NCBI GenBank assembly: GCA_032871835.1
Contig: CM065299.1
Location: 93,355,152 to 93,419,151, forward strand
Length of the DNA: 64,000 nucleotides
Reading direction: 5' to 3'
Source: Dipteronia dyeriana
Lineage: Eukaryota; Streptophyta; Magnoliopsida; Sapindales; Sapindaceae
The notes under the pieces were generated by a model, which was given only the letters and a program-made list of their open reading frames with translations, had not been told where the DNA came from and did no database searches. The position numbers were made by a program, and so were the translations under genes. Positions 12,642 to 25,404 of this stretch are shown here, in pieces. Positions within the stretch are counted from its first letter, which is position 1. Each line of letters starts with the position of its first letter.

Positions 12642-12688
12642 ACGCGTTTCTTTAACATAAAACGCGTAGTTCATATAAAGCAACGCGC
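12642..12688. promoter_or_regulatory. Three evenly spaced CGCG boxes
   Basis: ACGCGT at 12642-12647, ACGCGT at 12662-12667 and ACGCGC at 12683-12688 start 20 and 21 bp apart, about two helical turns each. They match the VCGCGB core bound by plant CAMTA calmodulin-regulated factors. They lie about 520-565 bp upstream of the DUF3754 start codon. Seen directly; the binding is inferred. Confidence 0.4.
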
Positions 12689-12931
12689 GAAACCGTCTTG
12701 CGTTTTTTTTTTTTACGAACAAATAATCGTATAAATACGCTCCTTCCCCGTTATTTGCATTCGATTTCCTTGTCAAAACGAGAGAAACACAACTGAGTTA
12801 ATTAATTTTGCTGTTGCGGCTAAAACGGTCGAAAGATTGTCCGTTCATTTAGATGACGGTTGGAACCTAAACGCAGTAAAGGCGGTGAAGAGCCCTCCGC
12901 CGCCACTGACAACACGGAACCGGGAAGATTC

Positions 12932-13000
12932 GGCCCATTTTGAACTCTATAAGGCCCATTTCCACTCTGGAAATCTACATTGTTACTAAATAAACCCTAA
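12932..13000 (+). promoter_or_regulatory. Site II pair plus telo-box, DUF3754 promoter
   Basis: GGCCCA occurs at 12932-12937 and 12953-12958 (TGGGCC on the other strand, the site II core), 21 bp apart. AAACCCTAA (telo-box) follows at 12992-13000. This combination is typical of growth-linked and housekeeping plant promoters, where TCP factors bind site II. It sits 200-275 bp before the start codon of the DUF3754 gene. Confidence 0.5.
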
Positions 13001-13177
13001 TCTTTTTAATTTCTAATTTCTGCTTTGATTAATTAATTAAGAAATAAACATGGTGGAGCCAAGCAGTCTAATCCACAACACAAGTGTTTTTCCTTATCCA
13101 AAAGTTTGTCAAACCGCGGATATTAAAAAAAATAAAAAAAGAAATGTTTCCAACCGTTAATTTTTCCCGCTGAAGGC

Positions 13178-13195
13178 ATGCCAGTGGAGTGCTAA
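13178..13195 (+). other. Five-codon upstream ORF
   Basis: ATG CCA GTG GAG TGC TAA ends 11 bp before the main ATG at 13207. The context CTGAAGGCATG at the uORF start (13170-13180) is repeated exactly at the main start (13199-13209). If it lies in the leader, it could tune translation. Whether it is transcribed is unknown. Confidence 0.4.
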
Positions 13196-13206
13196 TTTCT
13201 GAAGGC

Positions 13207-16200
13207 ATGTCATCTTCGCAGATTCTCTCTTCGTCATCGTCTTCAACGGATTGTCGTTTGTCAGCGGCAACTCGTAATCTTTCTCGCAAAATCTCTGCTA
13301 CTGCTACTCTGAAAGTTCCAAGCTCGTGCTCTTTGAGGTTGCAGGAAGTGTCCGTGAATGGCCCGTTGAAATCCGAAAAGAATGAGGTTCTTGAATCGAT
13401 TCCTAAGAAGATCAAGAAGGATGTTGCGCCTCAAGACCAAGACGAAGGAATTTCAATTTCAAGAATTCAAGTGCCTAGACAGAAATACATCACCGTTTCG
13501 AAAACGGAGCTTTTGGATGCCATTGTATCAACGATGTTCCATTCTGAAGACCACGATAAAGATCAGTTTCTCCTTATCTCCTCGTGAGTCACCTCTGTTT
13601 TATAGATTATCATGATCATTCCAACTTTTACTTTATCTAAATATCATCTGAATTTCTCTGTCTTTTTAGGTGTTTGGACTCACTTCTTCATGCTGAACAC
13701 AAAAACATTCTAGAAGAAATGCGAACTGATTACTCTTTTACGGATTCAACGGAGGATGAGGATGAGGAATCTGTCATTTCGGACGCTGAATTTGTGGATA
13801 AGTTGGGAAATCCTGATGTGGTTAGCGACACCATCAATGGAATTGATGAGGGAGAAGAAGTTGAACCAGATACGTTATTACCTTTCAATTATGGTTTAGA
13901 TGACTTGTGGAATCTTTTAGGTTCTTCTGCCAAAAATGTCCAGAATTATTCTGATAGAGAGTCCAGGTTTGTCTCTACTTCCCAGACTTGAAATTTTTTT
14001 TTTTTTTTTTTTTTATAATTTATTTCAAAGTAAACCGTATCTGAATTTGATGATTTGAACATCTACTGATAATGAGAAATTTTGGTAGGCTTGCTGTTGC
14101 CACCCGTTTCCAGCGTGCTTTCATGCAACTTCTTTATAACGCTGAGTTTGAAGAACTTTCAGCTGCAGATTTGATGTTGACATCTGCCTTAAACACAGAT
14201 TATCTCCTTACTTTGCCAATTTATGTTGACTGGAAAAGGGCAGCTGAATCCAATGCAATCATTTTCAGGTAAACTGTTGCTGAGTTTTATGTTTTTTTTT
14301 TCATTGTAAACCTGAACACATGAACAAGCTGATTTCAGGCAAAAGAAACTCAGAGTTCAGTTTGCTGTTATAAAATCCCATTGTGGAGTTTTACATTTGT
14401 AATGGATTTTTCTCATATATATCACTGTTATAACTTATAAGTTTAAACACTCTCCAATATAATTGTTATCATCATTGAAATAAAAGAAAAGAAAAATTTA
14501 TAAGAACCGAATGCTTTCCCCCTTTATTAGATTTGTTTTATCTTGGTTGAGTTATCAACAAAAGTTTCAATATTAGGTTTCAATAATAGTTATCGACAAT
14601 TATTTTCGATTCAATACCATTGTAATTGGATGACAGAAAGTTGGCTGCTCAGATTAAAGAGACTTAATCCGGATAAGAAGATCATCTAGGTAACATAATT
14701 AGCTCGTTTGTATGATGTGAAAGACAGTCAATGCTGGGAATGGGAATGTGAAATATTAGGTTTGAATGACTTAATTTTTTTTATTCCATCAGAATATATA
14801 TTTATATACAATTGGAGATCTAGACATTAGGACTTCTTTCCTATTTTTAAAGGAGAAAATCTTGCCTAATCTATTCTAAATAAGGAAAACAATTATACAG
14901 CTAATTACACCTAATTTACAGCAAAGAATCCCAACACTCCCCCTCAAGCTGGGTTGTAAATATTTAACATACCCAGCTTGCAACTAAAATCTTCAAAATG
15001 CGCTCTTGGAAGTGCTTTAGTTAGAATATCAGCAGTCTATAGATTAGAAGGAATGTAAACAGGCTTGATTACTTTCTCTTCTATCTTTTCTTTGATGAAA
15101 TGCCAATCTATTTCCACATGCTTGGTCCGGTCATGATGAACTGGATTTTTAGCAATACTGAAGGCAGATTGACTATCACATAGTAGCTGAATTGTTCCCT
15201 CAGAAGGTATCTTCAATTCGGCTAATACTCTTTTCACCCAAATTCCTTCACAAATACCATGAGCCATATCTCGGAATTCCGCTTCTGCACTCCTTCTAGC
15301 TACAACAACTTGTTTTTTACTTCTCCATGTTGTCAGATTTCCCCAAACATAGGAACAATAACCAGAAGTGGAACGTCTATCTGTGATTGAGCCTGCCCAG
15401 TCTGCATAGGATTACAATTCCACTTTCCTACTTGAGCTCTTTCTGAATAACAGTCCCTTTCCTGGAGTCATTTTCAAGTATCTTAAGATTTTATACACCG
15501 CTGTCATGTGTTCTTCAGTAGGGTTGTTCATGAACTGACTAACAACACTTACTGAGAATGCTATGTCAGGCCTAGTATGTGAGAGATAGATCAGCTTCCC
15601 TACAAGTATCTGATATCTTTACTTTTCTACTAGAGCACCGTCTTTATTTGAACCAAGTTTGGTAGTGTAGTCCATAGGTGTCTCTGCAGGCTTACACCCA
15701 AGCATACCTGTTTCTTTAAAAAGATCTAGTACATACTTTCTTTGAGAAACTGCAATGCCTTGCTTAGACCTAGCCACTTCCATTCCCAAGAAGTATGTGA
15801 GTTTACTTAGGTCCTTGATCTCAAACTCTCTAGTCAAAAATTCTTTGACTCTTGGAAACTCCTTAGAATAATCCCCTGTTAGAACAATATCATCAACATA
15901 GACAATCAACACAGAAATCAGTCATTCTAAAGAATGTTTTACGAACATTATATGATCAGACTGTCCCTGTATATACCCATTACTCTTCATAACTCTGGTA
16001 AATCTCTCAAACCAAGCTCTGGGTGATTATTTGAGACCATAAAGTGACTTCTTTAGTCGACACGCTTTGTTGATGTTTGATGAGTTCTGTAGTCCTTGGG
16101 GAATGTCCATATAGACATCCTCTTCTAGATTTCCGTTCAAGAACGCATTCTTGACATCTAGTTGATGGAGGGGCCAATCCAAATTTGCTGCAAGAGAGAG

Positions 16201-19200
16201 GAGTATTCGAATAGTGTTGAGTTTTGCAACCGGAGCAAAGGTCTCCTCATAATCTATGCCATAGGATTGAGTAAATCCCTTAGCTACCAACCGAGCCTTG
16301 TATCTCTCAATACTACCATCTGCCTTTGTTTTTACAGTGAATATCCACCTACACCTGATCACATTCTTTCCATGAGGCATATCAGTAATTTCCCAAGTAT
16401 CATTCTTCACCAGAGCACTAACTTCTTCATTAACTGCCTTCTTCCATTCTGGATAGCCATGGCTTCTTGGATTGAATTAGGAATGTAGATAGAAGTGATT
16501 TTTCTGGTGAATGCTTGGTAAGATGAAGATAGTCCCTCAAAATTCACATAGTTGCCAATAGGGTATAATGGATTACTTCTGCATTCTCTTACCCCTTTCC
16601 TGAGTGCAGTCGGTAGGTTCTCATTGGAATTATCATGATCACTTAAATTAGTACCTGCAGAATTTTCCTCCACAGTCTGTAAGTTAGATGTAGTGATTTT
16701 TACCTCAGGTTCAGATGTTGGCAGTAGCTGTGAATCTGCTAGAGTCTCTGATTCCTTCGGTGTTTTCCTTTTCCTGTGATAGACAATTATCTCGGGATAT
16801 TCAGAATCAGTTGGTTTCGGTTTAGGTTCACTTTGGACACTTGGAGAAGATGCAATTTCAGTGGTTTCCAGTGTAATTTCAGGTGTTTCCGGTTTAATTT
16901 CAGGTGTGTAATCTATGCTATCCAAGAAAAAAATGATATTCTTGTGGTTGACTCTGATTAGAACTCTCCCCCTGAATATCATTGGTAGTATCCCAGGAAT
17001 ATTTTTCAAAAGCGTCCAGTTGCTGCCAGCTTTGATGGAGTTTGTTGTAATACTCGGTCACAGATAAATCACCTTGTCGGAGATCGTGCAAAAAACCGTC
17101 AATTGTCACCAGTTCGGGGGTGTTGTCTTTATGAGAATAAGTGTCTTTTGCAGCCTCCCAGATTTCTGCAGCAGTTTCATATAGGAGAAAATTTTCTCCT
17201 ATGTGTGGCTCCATGGAATTCACTAGCCAAGACATAACCTGGCTATTATCTCTCTTCCAGATCCGATAGCCATTGTCTTTTTCGTCTGGTTTGGTGATAT
17301 GTCCAGTGAGATAATCTTCTTTTTCCTTGCCGCGGACATGAAACATGAAGGATTGAGACCATTGGATGTAGTTTCGGCCTTTCAATTTGTAGATGGTGAT
17401 TAGTGTGGATGAGTAGTTTGTCAGGTCTCCCCCATTGTTGTTGAACATAACAGTTTCGACGTTTGAGGAGGATGATTTTGGAGTTTCAATTGAAGATTCT
17501 TTGGTGTTTGTCATGTCTGGTATTTGAAGTTGCTACTGAGAATTAGGTAAAGGCTAGGACGGCCGATGAATACTGCTGGAATAAGCAGTGTAGAATGCTG
17601 CCGGAAAAAAAGCAGTAGATAGAGAGTTGGGATTGACAGGATGTGTCTAGGGTTGCTCTGATACCATGTGAAATATTAGGTTTGAATGATCTAATTTTTT
17701 TTATTCCATCAAAACATATATTTATATACAATTGGAGACCTAGACATTAGGACTTCTTTCCTATTTTTAAAGGAGAAAATCTTGCCTAATCTATTCTAAA
17801 TAATGAAAACAATTATACAGCTAATTACACTTAATTTACAGCAAAGAATCCCAACAGGGAATATAATTTGTTATGCAATTCTGACATGTGGCCGATTTCT
17901 TCAAAACTTTGACATGTCATAAAAGAATGGTAAATCAGTTGTTTGATTTTGTTTCTGATTTAGCTCTTTCATTTCACATGTATATAACACTATAAAAAAA
18001 ATTAGCAGCGGAATGTTTTCAATTTTGAACAGCTCTTTCCTTACAGGAGGGGTTATGCAACTGAGAGGCAGAAGGGTCTACTAATTGTTGAAAAATTGGA
18101 TTATGTACAGTCCAGACTTCTGCAAAGGATCTTTTTTATTATCTCAAAACCATTGGAAAAAGTTAGTGAATGGATAAGTGAGGTCATATTCTTTTTTCCC
18201 TTGACTACTTTGCAGCTGCCTTTTATTGTTATGTATACTATTAGCTGATCTTATCTTTCACATCCTTGTTTTTAACCATCTTCTTTCTAGGTGAGCCCTC
18301 AGAAACTAAAAATTTAGTGCCTAATTGTATCGTTATCGTTAACTTAATGCTTGATTATCTTTTAGGAGTACGAGATGGATGATTTATGTTACCCACATGA
18401 GATGAAGTGCTGTCTAAAAGTCATCAATTAGTATACATCTATCATAACATGGGCCAAGCTTAATAAGACATGCTATATGTTTGTTAAGTAGTAACTTGCT
18501 CATTCTAGTAGTGTGCCTAAAACATGGCTGTTGAATGGAAGGGTTACAAGGCAAGATCAGTGAGAACTGCTGTGCTCCAATCCATGTGCAGTTGCATAGA
18601 ACCATATCAACCTGGAAGTAAAATGACACTACGACTTGTTGGACAGTTTCAAAGTACAAGAAATGTTTTAATTGGCTTATGGTATATGAAAGTACTTGAT
18701 TATTAATCTAAATATTTACCTTGATTGATTCTGCTTTTTCTTCTCACCCTATACTTCACATATACATTGCTAAAATTGTTATTTTACATATTTTTTGCTT
18801 TTATGACAGGCTTTCAAGAATGCTTCTCAGACTCAAGAAGTGCAAGATTCAATTAAGAGAATGAAGCTTTGGCTTGAGGAGCTGTCGCTTTTTCAACAAT
18901 CTTATTTTAGTAATGAACAAAGTTCTGATAATCTGTTGGGTATAGACCAGCTTTCAGATGGCGAGCTTCCTATTTGGCTTGCAGCACAGAAAGCAGTTAG
19001 TCGTTATGAAGGGATTCTGTCACCAGTTGGGCCCCGTGGAAGGCTCCTGAGAAAATTGCTCACATGGATTGGACTTGCACCTCCTACACCAGAAATACTA
19101 TTTCCACCTGAGACTAAGAGTAATGCTTCTGATCCTTATTTAAGGTTTGTGAAGTTGTAATTTCTGTTATTTTCTTTTCATTACTATGTTTCGCAGATCT

Positions 19201-22200
19201 ATTTGTCTATGCTTTGCTTATTCTGATTCTACTCAATAAAATTTTCATAATTTATTGTCTTATTCTTCCTTTTCTTTTTCCCCTGATAAAAAACTGTGCA
19301 AGTGGTAAAAACACATTTCTTTAATGATATTATTTCTTACAAAGATGTCCACACTGTTTTATAGAACCATGTGAGAGGGCCTAAGCATGTTTCACTAGTT
19401 GATTTTATATTTTAGGTTTATGTGATTAATTGTGCCTTGACATGAGCAAATTCTTCTGCATTTGTGGCTGGATTAATAGACTGATGTGGACAGTCTTGGA
19501 ATTTCTTATGAAACATGTAGATTTAAGAAATTGTCGGAATTGATTGGACTGCATAAAATTTAGAAGGTCAGTCTGATGTTGATTTTATATCATCCTTCAA
19601 TGTGTGGTTCTTTAAAGTTTGACTAATCTACAATTACAACTTTTTCACTTGTATCAATTCAGTAATAAAGAATACAAATTCTTTTCCCAGCCCAATTTTC
19701 TTATCAAGGATCTCACTTAGTGATATATGGAGGCCTGCTACAAGGAAATTTTGTGGTAATGATCTTTGGAAGATGTTGAAAACTTCTGTATCCATTCTCT
19801 TCTCGCAATCAATTCTTCAGGTATTTCTCATACACATAATCCACTAGTCTTCTCTGATTAATTTATTTAATTGTTTCACAGATTCCTGTTTTTTTTTGTG
19901 TAGGATAGAAGTTTGTGTTTTACCTTTTTTGCCTATTTTAACCGTAGGCAACATGGAACTGTAAACTGAATGGCATTGAATACACCTTGTTTTTAGAATT
20001 CACATTATTGGATGCCATTAATGCTCTTCTTAAACTTTGGTGCCGTTCATTACTAGGAGCCAGCGTTCGAAGAATTAATTTTGCTTTATACTGATGACTT
20101 GGATAAAAAGGAATTCAAAGATGATGCTGGGGTTCCGTCGTTGCAGTTAAAGATCTATGAGAGAATCCCAATTCCAGATTTAGCCGTAAATACTTCTGAC
20201 ACTGCAAAGTCTGTTGATACTCTCTTTAATCTCATGCTTTTCTCTTTTCATTTATGCTTTTTCTTTTTCGCTTGTGCGCTTCATGTGTTTACTATTAACT
20301 TTCACATTGTTGTCGAATTTGTAGGTTATATTTCCTCACAAGAAGCTATCTTTCCGTATCATAGACACGGTATGGTTTGTATGAACATGTTGAATACTTC
20401 TTTATTTTGTGATTGAGATTTTCATATTTATGATGTGAATACAATTAATTCAATCCTTTCCGAAAACATTGATGGAATTAAGTTGAATTTAGTTATGCAG
20501 AACTTAATTTAATTGATTTGCTACTACTAATTCACGAGTTTCATATAAATATGAAATCAACTTAATTTAATAGAATGTGAGTTGAATTTGCTATTTTCTA
20601 AATTTTGCCAAAATGCAATCGTATACATTCTCTCTAATTTTGGGATGAAACCTAGAACAGTATGGATTTTACCTTCAAAAACTATTTGCATATTATTCAA
20701 CTATATGTCGTTCCTTTGTCTTCATTAGAAGATTTCCTATCTGCCATGCTAAGAAATAAATTAATTTATTGGACTCTACTTATATCAATATTATATTTAG
20801 ATCGATGAATCACTGAAAGCAACAGGTTGTAACCTCAATGATAGAAATTGACATATTGGGAGGCATTCATTCATACAACTGCTTGACATGGTTAGCTGAA
20901 GAACTTGGAGATTCTCATTGCAAGAGTATGAGATATACTTGGACCCAGATGCTGATTATACTGTACAAAGTTAAAGCATGCACAGTTGGGAAACATTGGT
21001 TTATTGACTACGATTTAATTTTCACTTACCTAGTTTGGCCAAGTACACTTCAAATATTACACCAGCCCAATTGATGCTTTTGGAATTAGTACACAGATAA
21101 CGAGTCACATTATTCTTAAAACATTAAATACAAATTCTTTTAGCCTCTTAACTTGATATTACAAATTCTTGCAGGTGCGTCTGGATGTTGCCACAATTTT
21201 GGGGCTTTTGGCATTCATCATAAACTACAAAATTGAGGATATCTTATCTTCTCCGTACGTTCATTAACAAAATTATAGATGTTTGTTTTCTGTTTTTTAT
21301 GAATCCTTTTCAGTGTTTTAACATCTCATAGTAAATATTGTATAACTGATCACTTTTTCCCTATCCTTGTATTTTATTATTTTCTAAAATAAGCAGCATA
21401 ATCTTCAAAATAAAGTGGGGAATTCAAGTTTCATTTATCTCTGTCTTTTTTGAGTAATCTTTATATTTCAAGTTTCATCCCTTTCATTTTTCTAAGGAAA
21501 TTAAAAAGTTGCATGTCATGAGAGAGACGTTGGTAATATAATTTCTTTTCATATTTTATACAGATCATCAATATTTCTTGATGTGGTTGCTATCGGTGCT
21601 CTTATATTATATGTAACCCGTGTAGCTTTGGGTTACAAACAAACATGGGATAGGTACCAGGTGAGATAATCCAAATTAATACCCATGCATCGTTAGGGAT
21701 TATTATTCTTTAAATTTTACAGCCATGCATTTTAATTTCATATCCTTTTCCTTGTATCTAAATCCATTAATCGCTCGCAGCTTCTGGTTAATAAGACACT
21801 TTATGAGAAAACATTGGCAAGTGGCTTTGGAACAGTTCATTTTCTTCTGGATGCCTCTGAACAGCAGCAAGTGAGGATCCTCTGTTAGTTTTGTTTATTT
21901 TTATGTGAAATGCAGAGATATCTGTTTAATCATATATGAAACGTAACAATCTAGGGGTTTTCAAACACCATATTTGCTTTTATAGTTGGTGTATTTCAAA
22001 AAACATTAGTAGGTAACTTAGTAAGATCACATTTCTTCTTCAAAATTTTAATTTCAACCATGGATCTGCATCAGTCGGTTACACTTTCCAGTAAACTTAG
22101 TGACGTCCAGTTACATGTTTGCATACGGTTGAGGCTCAAGTTAGATTCAGTTGAATCCGGCTACTTGGTTCTGGCATTTTTTTCCTCTGAGAAAAAGAAG

Positions 22201-23505
22201 TTTTTCATTGCCTATATGATTTTAAAATTTTTATTTTTATATGCACCATAAGAACTGCCATCCTGTTGATATTATAAATCATGGTCATGGTCCTCACATC
22301 TCTCTACACTGGCATCACACGATTTTAGTGGAAATGTAATGTTTAAACTCAAAAATATTAAATTAATAAAAAAAAAATGCTAAAAAACCAGTCCAAGTGA
22401 GAATCTTCATTAGATATTCAATTGTGATGCATGAAGAGTAATTTGTTGTTTATGTTATTTGAAGTAAGACAGGACTGATGCTATTTGGACTTTACTTTCT
22501 CTTTGCTGTTAACACTGTTCAAGTACTTAGCTTTATAGAATTATGTTAAATTATTTGAAAGAAAAAATAAGTTCTGATATGATGAAATAGAAAACTCCTT
22601 TTTCTTTTCTTTCTCTTTTTTCCTTTTGTTCTGATGCTAATATTTTGATTTTATGCAATCTGTTATGACATAATTTTACAATGCATTTTTGTGCTTGTTC
22701 TTATAAAAATTTCTTTTCTTACATTGTTGTGAGCAGTACAAACAAGCCCTTTTGACCTATGCAATCCTGCTTAAAGAAGAGAACAGCCAGGTTTGCCTCT
22801 TATCATGTCTTAATATCTAGTGTGAAAATCATGTATTCTAAATTTTGCATCTTACCATAAGCGTGGCTGAAGTCAATTGGTACTGTAAGGGAAGCTTGAA
22901 TAGCTTATTACACTGCTTGGTTGGTCATCATGTTCATCCCAATTTTTAATCAGGATTGATAGTTGCTGTATCTTCAACTAACATACAAATACATTATAGA
23001 TTTCCTAAGACATCATTTGATAGTTCTTTCTAAGGTATATATGCAAATGACAAAGGATAAACCATGTAAATCCAACGACGGTTTGGACGAATTTTCTAAA
23101 GAGTTTCCTTAGCAATCCTACCTTTTTTTTTTTCGATTTGTGATACTCATTTTACGCATTTGATATATTAGCTGTGTAGATCATTACAAATATTTTTCCT
23201 AGTTGCAGGCCACTAACCACCAAGCTGTTAAAGACAAATGTGAGAAATTTATGTATGATGTATTTAAAGAGAAGGTAATACAGTGAGGCTATCAATTTAT
23301 AGTTTCGGTGACAATGTGCTTTGAATTGATCATTGGGTTGATGGGAATGCAGGTTGAAATGCCAGTTGACAAGGCAGTTAATTTATTGGTGAGGCTGGGT
23401 ATGGTTACGGAAACATCAATTGATGGAAGATTTAGATTGCAGGCTATTCCATGCAGAAAGGCACATGAGGCACTTAAATCACGTTGGAATAATTTGCTTG
23501 GTTAA
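13207..23505 (+). CDS. DUF3754-family membrane protein, probably plastid or mitochondrial
   Basis: Fourteen exons: 13207-13583, 13670-13966, 14089-14268, 18047-18182, 18810-19144, 19691-19820, 20057-20185, 20325-20369, 21175-21254, 21564-21660, 21781-21870, 22737-22790, 23209-23274 and 23353-23505, giving 722 aa. All junctions are GT..AG and phases close. The N-terminus is Ser/Thr/Arg-rich ([20 protein letters not shown]), like a transit peptide, followed by an acidic stretch (about 160-215). Conserved segments include [47 protein letters not shown] and [13 protein letters not shown]. Two membrane spans follow (about 546-561 and 572-592), then a helical C-terminus ending WNNLLG. Relatives are annotated as DUF3754 or, without biochemical support, as aminopeptidases; I see no metallopeptidase motif. 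Intron 3 (3778 bp) carries an antisense copia element. The gene is convergent with the fibrillin gene, 363 bp away. Function unknown. Confidence 0.88.
14747..14936 (-). repeat. 3' LTR of the copia element
   Basis: 190 bp. In the element's orientation it begins TGTTGGGATTC and ends with TTTCACA, the usual TG..CA termini. It pairs with 17667-17856 and differs at 7 positions. Confidence 0.93.
15037..17514 (-). pseudogene. Copia gag-pol, deleted and frameshifted
   Basis: The gag part (17514 to about 16980) starts at an ATG and shows the UBN2-type order: a short N-terminus, [33 protein letters not shown] and [12 protein letters not shown]. The frame then jumps straight to the region just after integrase, which is Pro/Glu-rich (about 16920-16600), marking an internal deletion. 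The reverse transcriptase follows: [39 protein letters not shown] and [13 protein letters not shown] (16400-16130), then an in-frame stop after SLYGLK and a frameshift. The catalytic [11 protein letters not shown] (near 15890) is intact, and RNase H with [21 protein letters not shown] lies at about 15200-15100. Typical full-length copia proteins exceed 1200 aa, so a large part is gone. Confidence 0.88.
17667..17856 (-). repeat. 5' LTR of the copia element
   Basis: 190 bp, directly next to the primer-binding site at 17655-17666. Matches the 3' LTR apart from 7 substitutions and no indels by my alignment. Confidence 0.93.
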
Positions 23506-23868
23506 GTTTTGTAATATGTAGCTAGATCCTTTATCACACACGATATTAATCCAACTGAAACTTCATTAGCTAAATGATTATTTTGGCTCCAAAGCATTAA
23601 AATCTTTATATAAAGAATAAAATAGAATGTACATTGTGTAATAACTGTGCAAATGTATTATTCCACAGATGTTCCTTTTCATTCTTTTTCTTATAGACAG
23701 CAATAGGTGATTGAAATACAATTATTTCTGGAAAAAGAAAAAGATGAAGCGTAGTTGTGTGAAATAGTAAGCCCTCTGTTTTCTGTCCTGGTACTTCTCA
23801 TTCGCAAATTATAGCTTTTTGGTGCACATATGGTTGGTAGGACTGATGGAATAAGTTGAAGTTGTTCC

Positions 23869-25404
23869 TCACAAGTGGAGAGGTTGTGCTTTGGTAAACA
23901 CAAATATTCCTCCACCTCCAACAGCACGTCCCAAAAGCATATTGCGATCCAGGTATGAAAGGTAATAGAGTCCTCCAACTGATCGCCTGCAATACAAGTC
24001 AAGTATATATTGATATTTACATGATCGTACAAGAAGCATAACTAAGCAATATAGATGAATTCAATATACAATCTACCTCCCTGCATTTGGACTTGTCACA
24101 GGAACTTGAGCTTTAAAAGTACGGATGAATTGCAAGATCTGCACATGGGAGGTATACACAAGCACTTCTCAAACAAAAGAATACTATCAATTGTTATCAC
24201 ACGACTGCACACCCATTTTACTATGGTACTTGTACTAACTTATTGAGCTGGAGTTATACACAGAAATGAATAGGGTAGATTTATGTACCTGTAGACTTAA
24301 AAATGTCCGCGGAAGTAGTGCTGGAGATATGAGAGCTTGCAGCTCTTCACTTATGTTTATATTCTGAACTGTTACCTGCAAATGCAACATGCAGCTGTTA
24401 ACTATTTGGAAATCACGTTTTATGAAGGACTGAGAAGCTGACCTCTTCAAACTGAAGGTAGATGTTACGAATGGAAACAACATTAAATTTCGCAGACACA
24501 ACCAGAGTAGCACCTTCTTGATCCTGTAAAGCATAAAAACTACAAGACAGATCAGTAGAAATTTATGAGGGTCTCCTAGATATCAACCACATTACAATTG
24601 CAAACCACCCTGCCACCTGAGGCACAGCACTGGAAGTGTGAGAGCAAAAACTTTACCTCTAACAATGATGGAATACTCCAACGAACAACATTACGGACGA
24701 TACCTCCATCGGATTGATCCTGGCATTCAAATTTCTGGAAGATCTGCCCAACCTAACTCCATATTCATGCACAAAATTGATGTTGGCGTTTACATGTATC
24801 ATATATATCATATTAGAATTTAATTTAGTACCTGAAAGAATGGAAGCCTAGCAGCAGCTTCGAGAAGGACGACGACATCTGGGGCTGAGGTGTATTGGAG
24901 ACGCCATGTCCCATCCAACTTGGTTAGATCAATGGATTCACCCCTGCTATATCCCTCCAAATTCACCTGCCACATTTTATATTATATATCTAATCAATCA
25001 TTTTTGCTTCAATTGGATCAAATGATCACCAAAATTGGAAAGCAAAGCAGAGAAGAGCAGACCAGAGCCTCCTCAATAATGGAGCGTTTGTCAGCAGTTG
25101 TAACAAGTCCCCGTTGTGTGTCCTGAACTATGCTCAACAGATTGTTTTTTTCGATCTCTAACTCGTACTCAGATATCTGAAACCCTAAATGAGCTACTAA
25201 TTAGCATAGAAGTAGACAAATATAAACACAAAGAGAAGACGGAAGACAAACCTGGGACCTGTCGTCGATTGTCACGGTTGCTGAACACGAAAACTTCATC
25301 TGACTGTGAGCAGACAATTTAAGAAATGGAATCCATGGATTTCTCTTGCAAGTGCTTCTCTTTCCAGTTGCAATGCAGAATGAAGATGCAAACGCGACGG
25401 CCAT
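23869..25404 (-). CDS. Plastid-lipid-associated protein (fibrillin/PAP family)
   Basis: Eight exons on the minus strand: 25404-25252, 25176-25063, 24966-24832, 24752-24657, 24523-24443, 24375-24289, 24138-24077 and 23986-23869, giving 281 aa with closed phases. Residues 1 to about 45 look like a chloroplast transit peptide (rich in Ser, Lys, Arg and few acids). The PAP_fibrillin domain follows: TQRGLVTTADKRSIIEEALV, LDGTWRLQYTSAPD (about 106-119), LPFFQVGQIFQKFEC, GGIVRNVVRWSIP, and the closing LSYLDRNMLLGRAVGGGGIFVF (about 247-268). Fibrillins coat plastoglobules or bind small lipids at thylakoids and are tied to photoprotection and stress. The sequence recalls the Arabidopsis PAP10-type member (At2g46910), as does the DUF3754 neighbour, but I could not align it. 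The start is the first ATG of the frame. Confidence 0.9.

Larger units (their letters stand above)
14747..17856 (-). mobile_element. Ty1/copia LTR retrotransposon, internally deleted, in intron 3 of the DUF3754 gene
   Basis: A 3110-bp element in antisense orientation to its host gene. It has two 190-bp LTRs and a perfect 5-bp target duplication, GGGAA, at 14742-14746 and 17857-17861. The primer-binding site TGGTATCAGAGC (minus strand, 17666-17655) abuts the 5' LTR, and a GAGGGGGAG polypurine tract (minus strand) abuts the 3' LTR at about 14937. LTRs differ at 7 of 190 positions by my count, so insertion is fairly recent. Internal length is far below a full copia element: the zinc knuckle, protease and most of the integrase are missing, so it cannot move by itself. 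Confidence 0.93.

Noticed and set aside
14747..17856. Possible functional retroelement protein expressed from the DUF3754 intron
   Set aside because: Deletion of protease and integrase, a stop after SLYGLK and a frameshift before the YVDD core make a working polyprotein impossible.
20081..20416. 111-codon frame reading through exon 7 of the DUF3754 gene
   Set aside because: It runs past a clear GTAAAT donor at 20186 into intron sequence; exon 8 (20325-20369) is in another frame and restores the conserved IFPHKKLSF segment.
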